Shown here: one piece after another, positions 9,701 to 19,212 of the stretch | Position numbering within the stretch: the first letter of the stretch is position 1 | Layout of the letters: each line of letters opens with the position of its first letter | NCBI RefSeq assembly: GCF_014324365.1 | Contig: NZ_QEIG01000020.1 | Span: 1-64,000 of the forward strand | Length of the DNA stretch: 64,000 nt | Origin: Algoriphagus sp. AK58 | GTDB taxonomy: Bacteria > Bacteroidota > Bacteroidia > Cytophagales > Cyclobacteriaceae | Reading direction: 5' to 3' | The notes under the pieces: generated by a model | What the model was told of the DNA's origin: nothing | Databases searched by the model: none | Seen by the model: the letters and a program-made list of their open reading frames with translations, nothing else | Translations under genes and position numbers: made by a program

Positions 9701-10674
9701 ATACCAACGACCGGTGGGAAAAAAATATCCATCCCGAAGACAGGGAAAGGGTAATTTCATTATTGACAGAGGTGCTAAAGGACCCCCAAAAGTCATCTTT
9801 TGAATCTGAATATCGGTTTATAAAGAAAAATAACGGAACACTGTTTTTGCTGGATAAGGGAACCATTATTCGGGATAAGCATGGAAAGCCTATCCGAATG
9901 GTTGGAGCCATTCAGGACATTACCCGACGCAAGGCATATGAAGAATCCCTGAAAATTCTGAACTCAGAGCTGGCGAAATCCAATCGGGAACTTGAAATTT
10001 CCAACAAAGAACTGGAGCAATTTGCTTATGTAGCCTCTCATGATCTGCAGGAACCTCTTCGGATGATCACCAGCTTCCTGACCCTGATAGAGAAAAAATA
10101 CCACGATATTATCGACGAAAAAGGCAAGCAATACATCCATTTCGCGGTGGATGGGGCAAAGCGAATGCGAGAAATAATTCTGGATCTTCTTGAATTCTCC
10201 AGAGTAGGAAATATCAATGAATCCAAAAAACAAGTCGATGTGACAGACTTAGTCAAAGAAGTTTTGACGCTCAACAAAAAGTCCATCCAAGAGAAAAAGG
10301 CAATGATCCATCTGGCACCTTTGCCAGAGATTTTATGCCATCCCAATTCGGTAATTCAAGTGTTTCATAACTTAATTTCTAATGCACTGAAATACCAAAG
10401 CCCAGATAAAACCCCGGAAATTTTCATTGATTATCAGGATAAAGGTGATCGCTGGATGTTTTCGGTCAAGGATAATGGGATTGGAATATCCAGGGAATAT
10501 CAGGACAAAATTTTCATTATTTTCCAGCGGCTTCATCAGAAAGAGCAATACTCAGGTTCGGGAATTGGTCTATCCATCTGTAAAAAAATCGTGGAATTCC
10601 ACGGAGGAAAAATCTGGGTAGAATCAGAGGTGGGTAAGGGTAGTACATTCTTTTTTACGCTTAAGAAGCAATGA
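6718..10674 (+). CDS. Soluble multi-PAS/GAF sensor histidine kinase (seven PAS, one GAF)
   Basis: A 1318-residue cytoplasmic kinase without membrane segments. PAS-like units can be read at about 25-140, 148-265, 280-395, 402-520 and 532-650, followed by a GAF domain at about 662-825 and two more PAS units at about 830-945 and 952-1075. Several end in the DIT or DVT motif that closes PAS/PAC units. The dimerisation domain has its phospho-histidine at about residue 1108 (VASHDLQEPLRM), then N-box NLISNALKYQ near 1218 and GSGIGLSICKK. The HDLQEPLR box is of the Cph1/bacteriophytochrome type, which pairs with Rcp1-like receivers such as the one two genes on. Nothing shows a bound cofactor. First gene of a four-gene operon, overlapping the second by 4 nt. 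Confidence 0.9.
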   Translation: MSNLPQEHQSVSDASKNILEDSLALLKRLESSGNLGHWIEDLQSKKLVWSENMYALLGQKNEQAPSAELLFSLIHPEDLSLLRTAYQKLTSKGNSFKLEFRSLLNDGTVKYFISEGWAEFGQGTDPIRVYGLLKEITQEKIGSFSDKKKLEFVLNTSPETIWCLDTKYRLVFGNNKFFDTIQKISGHPIQLGDSILEDNYGFQEDYDFWKSHYDLALSGEKSTFIRERVVKEKLIYHQVQIVPIREFGQVIAIACYSENVTQRIEEEIKSRELVEKLNLSQKIGKLGYWEFDMETEEIFWSDEVYQIWGLDKESVRPNFEVFTKSFVRDDLDDFLPKHFAAIRGDSPLDAVHRIICPGGKVKYVHEKGQVETDQNSGKKKLRGTVQDITYQKEIENALRDRNTFIESTLMNLPMGIAVNKIDSGEATFINPAFSKVYGWPEEILKDVSTFFEKVYPDPEYRAQITARIVEDMRSGDPKKMVWEEIPITTQSGDKRRVSAKNIPLPDQNLMISTVLDVTDRYRAEQSLRKSNERFHLATQAVSDAIWDWDLTSDKIFWGKGYHRLFGYPAELEFVSEEFWNSKVHPEDLGQILESIYLARKNTSQVRWTGEYRFQKFDGTYSYVKENTVIIRDSNGTPIRLVGALQDVTEEKKTQLLLSKKTKFIEATARVIELFLETEDWESQIMTMLQEMGEAAGVDRSYFIQIYQEKEAYYGDITHEWTNGTVMSYIDAPEYRAIPMDAHPEFWKKVNQRKPFSIFTKEATGATRQILEEQQIKCILNIPIFLGNEIVGYLGFDDCHEEHKWTEDEKNFLQSMATNLSFAIGRKRHLDQIKEALENHNALLESIGDSFYALEKNYRVIYWNNTVEKLTGVKREDILGKSIWDFVKTENEDFREGYRKALEDQQLVNFETFDEWVNAWLDVTIYPTYEGVSVIIRDINKRKESEQQIQEFNERFSLISKASHDAIWDWNIATGEHYWGEGFNLLFDEEVAGVQDTNDRWEKNIHPEDRERVISLLTEVLKDPQKSSFESEYRFIKKNNGTLFLLDKGTIIRDKHGKPIRMVGAIQDITRRKAYEESLKILNSELAKSNRELEISNKELEQFAYVASHDLQEPLRMITSFLTLIEKKYHDIIDEKGKQYIHFAVDGAKRMREIILDLLEFSRVGNINESKKQVDVTDLVKEVLTLNKKSIQEKKAMIHLAPLPEILCHPNSVIQVFHNLISNALKYQSPDKTPEIFIDYQDKGDRWMFSVKDNGIGISREYQDKIFIIFQRLHQKEQYSGSGIGLSICKKIVEFHGGKIWVESEVGKGSTFFFTLKKQ

Positions 10675-12668
10675 TGGAGATTTTAGAGAAAATCAAATCT
10701 TATATTCTCAACTTTTTGTCCAGCTATCCTAGGGTCACTGGGTGGGGAGTTTTCATCGGTGTTTTTTCTCTGACCATGTATTTATCTTGGACAGAGTATC
10801 AAATACGGCTTTCAAACGAAAGAGAAGCTGTAAAATCCAAGCTCGATGAATTGGAAAACTCTATTCTTTATTCGATCAGAAACGGTATCTCAGCAGCGAA
10901 AACACTTGCTTTTTTTGCTCAAAATTTTGAGGTGACCGAAAACTTTGATTCTCTGGCAAAACAAATTTTAGAAAATAATCCAAACGTGGACGTGATCCAA
11001 TACCTGGACTCCGGAACCATCGTCGCGGTGTATCCCCTTCAAGGCAACGAAGCAGTGATTGGTTATAATGTGGCTCAAGATCCCACAAGAAGAGATGAAG
11101 TATTGGAAGCTTTTAACCGGAGAGACATCTATTTTTCTGGTCCCTTCACCCTTCGCCAAGGTGGTATTGGCATAGTAGGACGATATCCCATCTTTGAAAA
11201 ATCAGGAGAATTAAAGGGGTTTTCAGCGGTCATTATATTTTTGGAAACTCTAATAAAAAGTTCAGAGCTGGTCAATCCCGAATCCAGTATTTTCTCTGTC
11301 AAATTTTCGAAATTGGATACCTCTACCGAAACCTGGAAAAACTTTCTTCCAGAAGTAAAGAATGACTCGGAATATACAGGAAGCCTTCAACGTGTGCTAA
11401 TTCCCGAAGGCAATTGGGAATTAGCAGTTCAGCTTAAAAAAAGTACAGCCTTCTCTGGACTTATCCCTTCCATCTTGCTTCGGTTCATCACCTCTATGAT
11501 TTTCGGATTGATTAGCTGGAATTTTTCAAGGATACCCAGTGTACTGAAGAAAAAAGTGGAAGAGCAATCCCGTGATCTAAAAATCGCTAATGAGCGGTTT
11601 GAATTAGCCACAAAAGCTACTTCCGATTTCATTTGGGATTGGGATATGATAGAAAATAAAACCTTCCGATCTCCTTCTTTTTACCAGACCTTCGGCTACG
11701 GACCAAATGATTCACAAGACTCCAATGAGTTTTGGGAAAGTATCATTCATCCTGGTGATTTGGGTGAAGTAAGGCATAATTTGAACTTGGCGTTGGCCGG
11801 TACGGACAATTTTTGGGCAATGGAGTTCAGGGTGAGAAAGAAAAACGGGGAGTATAATTTTATCCTTGACAAAGGATTCATAATCCGTGATCAAAGCGGG
11901 AAAGCCATCCGGATGATTGGTGCCACGAAGGATATTACGGCAAGAAAAATGGCCGAACTCGAGATCCTCCAAGCCAATGAAAAACTCTCCTCTGCCAATC
12001 AGGAATTGAAAGCATTTGCTGCCTTAGCCTCCCACGATATGCGGGAGCCCCTGAGAATGATCAGTTCATTTATGGATCTCCTTCAAAAAAAATACGGGAA
12101 TTCCCTGGACGAAAAAGCACAGCAATACATCCATTTTGCTACAGATGGAGCCAAAAGACTGACCCAGATGATCAATGATCTCCTGGAATATTCCAAGGCA
12201 GGATTTGATTTGAATCAATTGGAAGAGATTGATGTAGAAGAAATTATAAAAGAGGTGATCAATCTTAAATCAGACATCATCCGCACTACCGAGGCTCAAA
12301 TCCACTATTCCGATTTACCTGTTATCAAAGGACTCAAAGTACCGATGAGAATTCTATTCCAAAATCTAATCGGGAATTCCCTGAAATACATAGAGCCTGG
12401 ACAAAAACCCAAAATCTGGATTGATGCGGTGGAATTGGAAGAATTTTGGCAATTCTCTGTGAAGGATAATGGCATAGGAATAGATCCAAACTATCTTGAG
12501 GAAATCTTTGGGATTTTGAAAAGACTCCATCCAAAAGAGAAATACCCCGGAACAGGTATGGGGCTGGCTACATGCAGAAAAATTGTTACCCAATTTGGCG
12601 GCAAAATCTGGGCAAATTCCGTACCCGGTGAAGGCAGTACTCTGATTTTTACTATCAAAAAGCAATGA
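10671..12668 (+). CDS. CHASE-domain, PAS-containing membrane sensor histidine kinase
   Basis: A 665-residue inner-membrane kinase. Transmembrane helices at about residues 20-42 and 262-285 bracket a periplasmic domain of about 200 residues. That domain has CHASE features: DVIQYLDSGTIVAVYPLQGN, then IGYNVAQDPTRRDEV, SGPFTLRQGG and GRYPIF. CHASE domains bind small extracellular ligands, such as cytokinins in plants; the ligand here is unknown. A PAS domain (about 310-425) and a kinase core follow, with phospho-histidine at about 455 (LASHDMREPLRM) and GTGMGLATCRK. The core closely resembles that of the upstream kinase, suggesting duplication. It starts inside the previous gene (ATGATG at 10671; either ATG is possible) and overlaps the next by 4 nt. 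Confidence 0.9.
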   Translation: MMEILEKIKSYILNFLSSYPRVTGWGVFIGVFSLTMYLSWTEYQIRLSNEREAVKSKLDELENSILYSIRNGISAAKTLAFFAQNFEVTENFDSLAKQILENNPNVDVIQYLDSGTIVAVYPLQGNEAVIGYNVAQDPTRRDEVLEAFNRRDIYFSGPFTLRQGGIGIVGRYPIFEKSGELKGFSAVIIFLETLIKSSELVNPESSIFSVKFSKLDTSTETWKNFLPEVKNDSEYTGSLQRVLIPEGNWELAVQLKKSTAFSGLIPSILLRFITSMIFGLISWNFSRIPSVLKKKVEEQSRDLKIANERFELATKATSDFIWDWDMIENKTFRSPSFYQTFGYGPNDSQDSNEFWESIIHPGDLGEVRHNLNLALAGTDNFWAMEFRVRKKNGEYNFILDKGFIIRDQSGKAIRMIGATKDITARKMAELEILQANEKLSSANQELKAFAALASHDMREPLRMISSFMDLLQKKYGNSLDEKAQQYIHFATDGAKRLTQMINDLLEYSKAGFDLNQLEEIDVEEIIKEVINLKSDIIRTTEAQIHYSDLPVIKGLKVPMRILFQNLIGNSLKYIEPGQKPKIWIDAVELEEFWQFSVKDNGIGIDPNYLEEIFGILKRLHPKEKYPGTGMGLATCRKIVTQFGGKIWANSVPGEGSTLIFTIKKQ

Positions 12669-13102
12669 ACAAAACTAAGATTAAGATCCTCCTTGTGGAG
12701 GACAATGAGGGAGATATCGTACTTACCAAGGAAGCCTTAGAGGAATTCAAGTTTCCTACTGAGCTTATTGTAAAAAGAGATGGAAGTGAAGCCCTTATTT
12801 ACCTGTTAGGTCAGTCCAAGGCAGGGTTGTCAGGACTTCCTGATCTTATTTTGTTGGATATCAATCTCCCCAAAAAAAATGGGCATGAAGTCCTGCAGAG
12901 TGTCAAAAACCACCCTGACCTTAAGCACATTCCTATCATCATTTTGACCACCTCCTCCTCGGAGTGGGATATCCTAAATGCCTATCAGGAGCATTGCAAC
13001 TGCTACATCATCAAGCCCGTGGATATCAATGAGTTTTTCAAAGTAACCTCTGTCTTAGAGGAATTTTGGATCAACACCACCAAGCTTCCTTCAAAAAGTT
13101 AA
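12665..13102 (+). CDS. Rcp1-like single-domain response regulator
   Basis: A stand-alone receiver of 145 residues with the acidic pocket VEDNEGD, the phospho-accepting aspartate at about residue 65 (LILLDINLPKKNG), the conserved threonine in IIILTTSS and the lysine in YIIKPVD. The DIVLTKEALEEF start and the loop before the phospho-site are characteristic of Rcp1, the receiver partnered with Cph1-type kinases. It is coupled by 4-nt overlap to the CHASE kinase, so it probably takes phosphate from one or both upstream kinases. It has no output domain; the effect must come from protein interaction or further phosphotransfer. Confidence 0.92.
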   Translation: MNKTKIKILLVEDNEGDIVLTKEALEEFKFPTELIVKRDGSEALIYLLGQSKAGLSGLPDLILLDINLPKKNGHEVLQSVKNHPDLKHIPIIILTTSSSEWDILNAYQEHCNCYIIKPVDINEFFKVTSVLEEFWINTTKLPSKS

Positions 13103-13108
13103 AAACAC

Positions 13109-14119
13109 ATGAGAAAAGACCCCATTGAATATAGGTTTCTTGTCATTGAAGATAATTTTGGAGATTACTTTCTGATTGAAGAGTACCTTTCTGAGCATAT
13201 CCAATCGCCACAATTGACCCATGCCTCTACATTTTTTGAGGCAAAGGAGTTTCTTTCTGACTTAGAAAAACAATTTGATGTCATCCTATTGGACCTTTCC
13301 CTACCTGACTCTTCAGGGGAAAAATTGATTGTTGAAATCATTGAATTAGCCAAGGGCTTTCCTGTAATCGCACTCACCGGCTTCACAGACCTTGATTTCA
13401 GTATAAAATCCTTGGCTTTGGGTGTTTCGGACTACCTCTTGAAGGACGACCTCACTCCTGCCATGCTGTACAAAACGCTCATCTATTCGATAGAGAGAAA
13501 AAAATATATCGACGATCTTCAAAAATCCGAACGAAACTACAGCAACCTTTTCCATCTAAGCCCTCTACCCAAATGTGTTTGCAACAAGGAAACCTTAGAA
13601 ATCTTGGATGTCAATCAGGCTGCAGTAAATCACTACGGATATTCAAGAGAAGAATTCCTTAATCTCCACTTTGGAGACCTTTTTTTGGAGAAGGGCCTTT
13701 TTCTGGATCAAAACGGAAACAGGATGGAATGTGAAAAACCAATGAAAGCAGTTCATAAAAAAAGGAACGGAGAGATAATTCAGGTTGAAATCGTGTCTTC
13801 TCTAATCCAGTTTAATGACTCCGAATCCTGTCTTATATTGGTCAATGATGTGACAGAAAAAAACCTGCATCTACAGACAATTGAGAAGCAAAACGCAGCC
13901 TTCCGGGAAATTGCCTGGATCCAATCACATATTGTACGGGCTCCACTGGCCCGACTGATGGGATTGGTCAATCTCCTCGAAACCGAAATGAATCCGGCTG
14001 AGGAAGAAACCAAAACGATTCTCAAGTATATTCAAACTTCTGCCAACGAACTGGATCAAATCGTCAGAGATATCAGTGAAAAATCTGAAGAAGTCACCCG
14101 TTCCGAAGAAAAAAGTTAA
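13109..14119 (+). CDS. REC-PAS protein with HisKA-like domain but no ATPase domain
   Basis: The 336 residues comprise a receiver (1-125; phospho-aspartate at about 62 in VILLDLSLPDSSG), a PAS domain (about 138-250, NLFHLSPLPKCVCNKETLEI onward, closing in VNDVTEKN) and a C-terminal alpha-helical hairpin (about 258-330). The hairpin has the look of a histidine-kinase dimerisation domain: WIQSHIVRAPLARLMGL places a histidine at about 274 with the following proline in register. The protein then stops; there is no N-box or G-box region. It starts 6 nt after the receiver gene, as last gene of the operon. It may be a phosphotransfer or dimer-scaffold protein for the upstream kinases, which is inference. 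The alternative is a degenerate kinase that lost its ATPase domain. Confidence 0.85.
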   Translation: MRKDPIEYRFLVIEDNFGDYFLIEEYLSEHIQSPQLTHASTFFEAKEFLSDLEKQFDVILLDLSLPDSSGEKLIVEIIELAKGFPVIALTGFTDLDFSIKSLALGVSDYLLKDDLTPAMLYKTLIYSIERKKYIDDLQKSERNYSNLFHLSPLPKCVCNKETLEILDVNQAAVNHYGYSREEFLNLHFGDLFLEKGLFLDQNGNRMECEKPMKAVHKKRNGEIIQVEIVSSLIQFNDSESCLILVNDVTEKNLHLQTIEKQNAAFREIAWIQSHIVRAPLARLMGLVNLLETEMNPAEEETKTILKYIQTSANELDQIVRDISEKSEEVTRSEEKS

Positions 14120-14220
14120 CTCTTTACCAAGATTAGATTCTTTCTTTCTGTTTTACTCCATGGTCTTTAAGGGAATGTTTTTTCCTAATTAGAAGTATTT
14201 TTAATTCAAACGAAAAAAAA

Positions 14221-14251
14221 TTGCATGGAGAAAATTTGATTTCGTATTTTG
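14221..14251 (+). promoter_or_regulatory. Candidate promoter of the fucose pathway gene at 14286
   Basis: TTG (14221-14223) and TATTTTG (14245-14251) are separated by 21 nt, resembling the -33/-7 arrangement of Bacteroidota promoters, though the -7 box is one T short of consensus. The predicted start of transcription would lie about 25 nt before the ATG at 14286. The preceding 14120-14220 stretch is otherwise featureless and AT-rich. Confidence 0.35.
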
Positions 14252-14285
14252 AAATTCAACTTCTCAAACCCGAAAAAACCAAACT

Positions 14286-15044
14286 ATGAACAAAAAGACT
14301 GTCCTGATCACAGGAGGTGCCAGCGGCATTGGACTAGCCATGGTGAAAAAGTTTGCCACAGAAGGATACACTGTTTTTTTCATCGACACTAATCACCAAG
14401 AAGGAACAAAGCTTCAATTAGAGGAACATGAAAAAGGCTTTCATGTCAAATTTCTAGAAGGCAGCATCACCGATTATGCTCAGGTTGAAAAACTGATCCA
14501 TACCATTCCCGGCAAAATTGATGTATTGATCAATAACGCTGGAATTTCCCATATCGGAAAAGTGGAAAATACCTCCGGAGAAGATTTTGATCGCGTATTT
14601 GAAGTAAACGTAAAAGGCATGTTTCACTGCATCAAAGCTGCTCTTCCCAAGTTAAAAGAAAATGGAGGAGGCTCCATTCTCAACATGTGCTCCGTAGCCG
14701 CCACCATAGGTATTCCCGATCGCTTTGCATACAGCATGACCAAAGGGGCCGCCCTTTCCATGACACTCAGTGTAGCCAGAGATTATGTCCAAGACGGAAT
14801 ACGGTGCAATTGTATCTCTCCGGGTCGTGTACACACTCCATTTGTGGATGGTTTTTTGGCGAAAAACTATCCTGGAAAAGAAAAGGAAATGTACGACAAG
14901 CTTGCCGCCACTCAACCCATAGGAAGGATGGGAACCCCAGAAGAAATTGCCGAATTGGCTTACTTCATCAGTTCCGACGCAGGAAGCTTCATCACCGGTG
15001 CCAACTTCAATATCGACGGAGGATTTATGGGGTTGAAGATGTGA
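14286..15044 (+). CDS. SDR oxidoreductase, probable 2-keto-3-deoxy-L-fuconate dehydrogenase
   Basis: A classical short-chain dehydrogenase of 252 residues: TGGASGIG binds the cofactor, NNAG is in place, and catalytic Ser and Tyr-x-x-x-Lys are in CSVAATIGIPDRFAYSMTK. The acidic residue in FIDTN after the second strand favours NAD+. The stretch GIRCNCISPGRVHTPFV resembles the human DHRS6 / bacterial keto-deoxy-fuconate dehydrogenase group more than the other SDR in this cluster. With the FAH-type hydrolase downstream it would oxidise 2-keto-3-deoxy-L-fuconate to the 2,4-diketo acid. The specific substrate is inferred from gene context. Confidence 0.75.
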   Translation: MNKKTVLITGGASGIGLAMVKKFATEGYTVFFIDTNHQEGTKLQLEEHEKGFHVKFLEGSITDYAQVEKLIHTIPGKIDVLINNAGISHIGKVENTSGEDFDRVFEVNVKGMFHCIKAALPKLKENGGGSILNMCSVAATIGIPDRFAYSMTKGAALSMTLSVARDYVQDGIRCNCISPGRVHTPFVDGFLAKNYPGKEKEMYDKLAATQPIGRMGTPEEIAELAYFISSDAGSFITGANFNIDGGFMGLKM

Positions 15045-15110
15045 TATGAATTTTAAGATTGTAAGATTGGAAAATTGAAAGATTCAATGCGAGCTACAAT
15101 CAGAAACTAA

Positions 15111-15159
15111 ATCTCTTATCTCTTATCTCTTATCTCTTATCTCTTATCTCTTATCTCTT
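15111..15159 (+). repeat. Heptanucleotide tandem repeat, seven copies of ATCTCTT
   Basis: Seven perfect head-to-tail copies of ATCTCTT run from 15111 to 15159 and continue into a T/C-rich tract to about 15169. The array ends 45 nt before the ATG at 15205. The unit is not a multiple of three and the repeat lies outside coding sequence, so copy changes would alter promoter or leader spacing, not a reading frame. Confidence 0.95.
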
Positions 15160-15204
15160 TTTCTTTTTATCTCAAAAACATTTTAAACCTAAAGACCTAA
15201 CCCT

Positions 15205-16068
15205 ATGAAACTTATACGATTCGGTGAATCTGGAAAAGAGAAACCGGGAATCCAAGATGCCTCAGGACGAAATCTGGACTGTTCAGGATTTGGAGAAGAT
15301 TGGAATGAAGACTTTTTTACCCAAAATGGTCTGGCAAGACTGGAAGAATGGCTTCATGCCAACCAAGCTAATCTTCGTGAAATTCCCTCTACTGCCCGGA
15401 TTGGATCACCCATCGCAAGACCTTCCAAAATCATCTGCATAGGACTAAATTACCGAAAACACGCAGAAGAAGCAGGAATGGCTGTACCTGAGGTTCCCAT
15501 CATTTTCATGAAGGCAACTTCCTCTCTTTGTGGACCCTATGACCCAATCTATATTCCTCGAAATTCCAAGCAAACCGACTGGGAAGTAGAACTCGCTGTG
15601 GTCATCGGAAAGCGAGCCAAGTATGTCAAAAAAGAAAATGCCTACGAATACATCGCCGGCTATTGCTTACATAATGACGTGAGTGAGCGTGATTTCCAGC
15701 TTCGTCACGGAGGCCAATGGGTCAAGGGCAAAAGTGCTGATCACTTCGCTCCCTTGGGTCCAACCCTAGTCACCAAAGATGAAATCCCCGATCCGCACAA
15801 CCTTCGACTTTGGCTGAAGTTGAATGGAAAAATGCTTCAAGACAGCAGCACCTCTGATCTGATTTTTGACATCCCGACCATCATCGAGCACCTCAGCCAA
15901 TACATGACCTTGCTTCCGGGAGATGTGATCTCTACAGGGACTCCCGCGGGGGTTGGCATGGGATTGAAGCCCGAACCCAGATTTTTGGAACAGGGAGATA
16001 TTGTCGAACTCGGCATCGAAGGATTGGGAGTTTCCCGTCAGGTAGCTATGAACGATCCTGAGGCATGA
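15205..16068 (+). CDS. FAH family hydrolase, probable 2,4-diketo-3-deoxy-L-fuconate hydrolase
   Basis: A 287-residue fumarylacetoacetate-hydrolase-fold enzyme. The C-terminal catalytic domain starts near residue 72 (KIICIGLNYRKHAEEAGM) and has the metal-binding acidic residues in DWEVELAVVIGK and HNDVSERDFQ, followed by GDVISTGTPAGVGMG. In the non-phosphorylative L-fucose route of Xanthomonas-type pathways an enzyme of this family splits 2,4-diketo-3-deoxy-L-fuconate into pyruvate and L-lactate. The same fold also serves other diketo acids and acylpyruvates, so the assignment rests on the neighbours. Its stop overlaps the start of the lactonase gene (ATGA at 16065). The tandem heptanucleotide array sits directly upstream. 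Confidence 0.8.
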   Translation: MKLIRFGESGKEKPGIQDASGRNLDCSGFGEDWNEDFFTQNGLARLEEWLHANQANLREIPSTARIGSPIARPSKIICIGLNYRKHAEEAGMAVPEVPIIFMKATSSLCGPYDPIYIPRNSKQTDWEVELAVVIGKRAKYVKKENAYEYIAGYCLHNDVSERDFQLRHGGQWVKGKSADHFAPLGPTLVTKDEIPDPHNLRLWLKLNGKMLQDSSTSDLIFDIPTIIEHLSQYMTLLPGDVISTGTPAGVGMGLKPEPRFLEQGDIVELGIEGLGVSRQVAMNDPEA

Positions 16069-16889
16069 GAATCGACTCCCATCAGCACTTCTGGGAATAT
16101 GATCCCAAGCGGCAGGATTGGATCACTCCCGATATGAGCCGGATTAGGAGAAATTTTCTGCCCGGTGACCTTTACCCTCTCCTCCAAGATGCTAAAATTG
16201 ACGGTTGCATTGCGGTGCAGGCAGATGAAAGTCTGAGAGAAACTGATTTTCTTCTGGATTTGGCAGCCCAGCATGAGTGGATTTTGGGAGTTGTGGGTTG
16301 GGCAGACTTGGGAAAAGATGATTTGGACCAGATTCTGGATCAATATTCCAGTCAGGAAAAGTTGGTAGGATTCCGAGAAGTCCTGCAGTCCAAAGATCCC
16401 CGATACATGCTTCGGGAAGAGTTTGTCCGGGGAATTCACAAACTCAAAGACCGGGGCTATGCCTATGATTTACTCCTTTTTCCGCAGCACCTGGATACCG
16501 CTTTGGAACTGGTCAATAAATGTCCTGAGCAGCGCATGGTCATCGACCACTTGGCGAAACCTCTGATTAAGGATGGAGAATGGAAAGTCTGGAAAAAGAA
16601 AATGGCCCTTTTGGCTGAACGGGAACTGATTTATTGCAAAGTCTCTGGAATGGTGACCGAGGCAGACTGGAAAAAATGGACACCGGAAGATCTATTTCCC
16701 TTCCTGGAAATCGCCCTGGAGCTATTCGGTCCTGATCGGCTTATGTACGGAAGCGACTGGCCGGTTTGCCTAGTCGCTGCCGAATACGAGCAGGTGTACC
16801 GAGTGGCTGATGATTTCACCAGCCAACTTTCTTCCTCCGAAAAAGACCAAATCATGGGCGAAACCGCAGCTGAATTCTACAAGATTTGA
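16065..16889 (+). CDS. Amidohydrolase-family lactonase, probable L-fuconolactonase
   Basis: A 274-residue protein of the amidohydrolase 2 family (PF04909), a TIM barrel. IDSHQHFWEYDP carries the HxH motif at the end of strand 1, VIDHLAKP holds another active-site histidine, and MYGSDWPVC has the catalytic aspartate of strand 8. COG3618 members open L-fucono-1,5-lactone or L-rhamnonolactone. In this pathway it would hydrolyse the lactone produced by fucose dehydrogenase to L-fuconate. It is coupled to the FAH gene by a 4-nt overlap; a 96-nt spacer with a repeat-like sequence precedes the next SDR gene. Confidence 0.82.
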   Translation: MRIDSHQHFWEYDPKRQDWITPDMSRIRRNFLPGDLYPLLQDAKIDGCIAVQADESLRETDFLLDLAAQHEWILGVVGWADLGKDDLDQILDQYSSQEKLVGFREVLQSKDPRYMLREEFVRGIHKLKDRGYAYDLLLFPQHLDTALELVNKCPEQRMVIDHLAKPLIKDGEWKVWKKKMALLAERELIYCKVSGMVTEADWKKWTPEDLFPFLEIALELFGPDRLMYGSDWPVCLVAAEYEQVYRVADDFTSQLSSSEKDQIMGETAAEFYKI

Positions 16890-16926
16890 TAAACATTGGG
16901 CTATTTATTCATCACCAAAACACTAA

Positions 16927-16950
16927 GGTTTCGACAACGCTCAACCTGAC
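16927..16950 (-). repeat. Dispersed intergenic repeat, copy 1
   Basis: Read on the minus strand, this 24-nt segment matches 19 of 24 positions with 24011-24034 (GTCAGG.TGA.CG..GTCGAA.CC pattern). Both copies lie between sugar-metabolism genes. The next bases (to about 16985) hold a tract of the CAGTAAGTAGT-like type, in weak form. Confidence 0.55.
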
Positions 16951-16970
16951 ACCCTGCCTACTAAGACTAA

Positions 16971-19063
<2,093 letters not shown>

Positions 19064-19104
19064 CCCTAAATCCACTGTCACACTTCATCATTCGGTGGTC
19101 CACA

Positions 19105-19198
19105 TTCAATATTCGATATTGATTTAAAAGCCGAACAAAGTCTGAATCATTGAATAAATAAAATTTCGAATATCGAACACTGAATATCGAATATTGAA
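19105..19198. repeat. Inverted repeat pair, 16-bp perfect arms
   Basis: TTCAATATTCGATATT (19105-19120) is the exact reverse complement of AATATCGAATATTGAA (19183-19198), with a 62-nt spacer that itself contains a further degenerate copy (TTTCGAATATCGAACACTG). It lies between fucP and the mutarotase gene and ends 15 nt before the ATG at 19213. The same words recur near 24045-24078. It may form a stem in the transcript or be part of a dispersed intergenic repeat. Confidence 0.85.
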
Positions 19199-19212
19199 GT
19201 AACTAAACACCC

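Noticed and set aside
15111..15159. Possible CRISPR array
   Set aside because: The units are 7 nt and directly adjacent, with no spacers; no cas genes are present.
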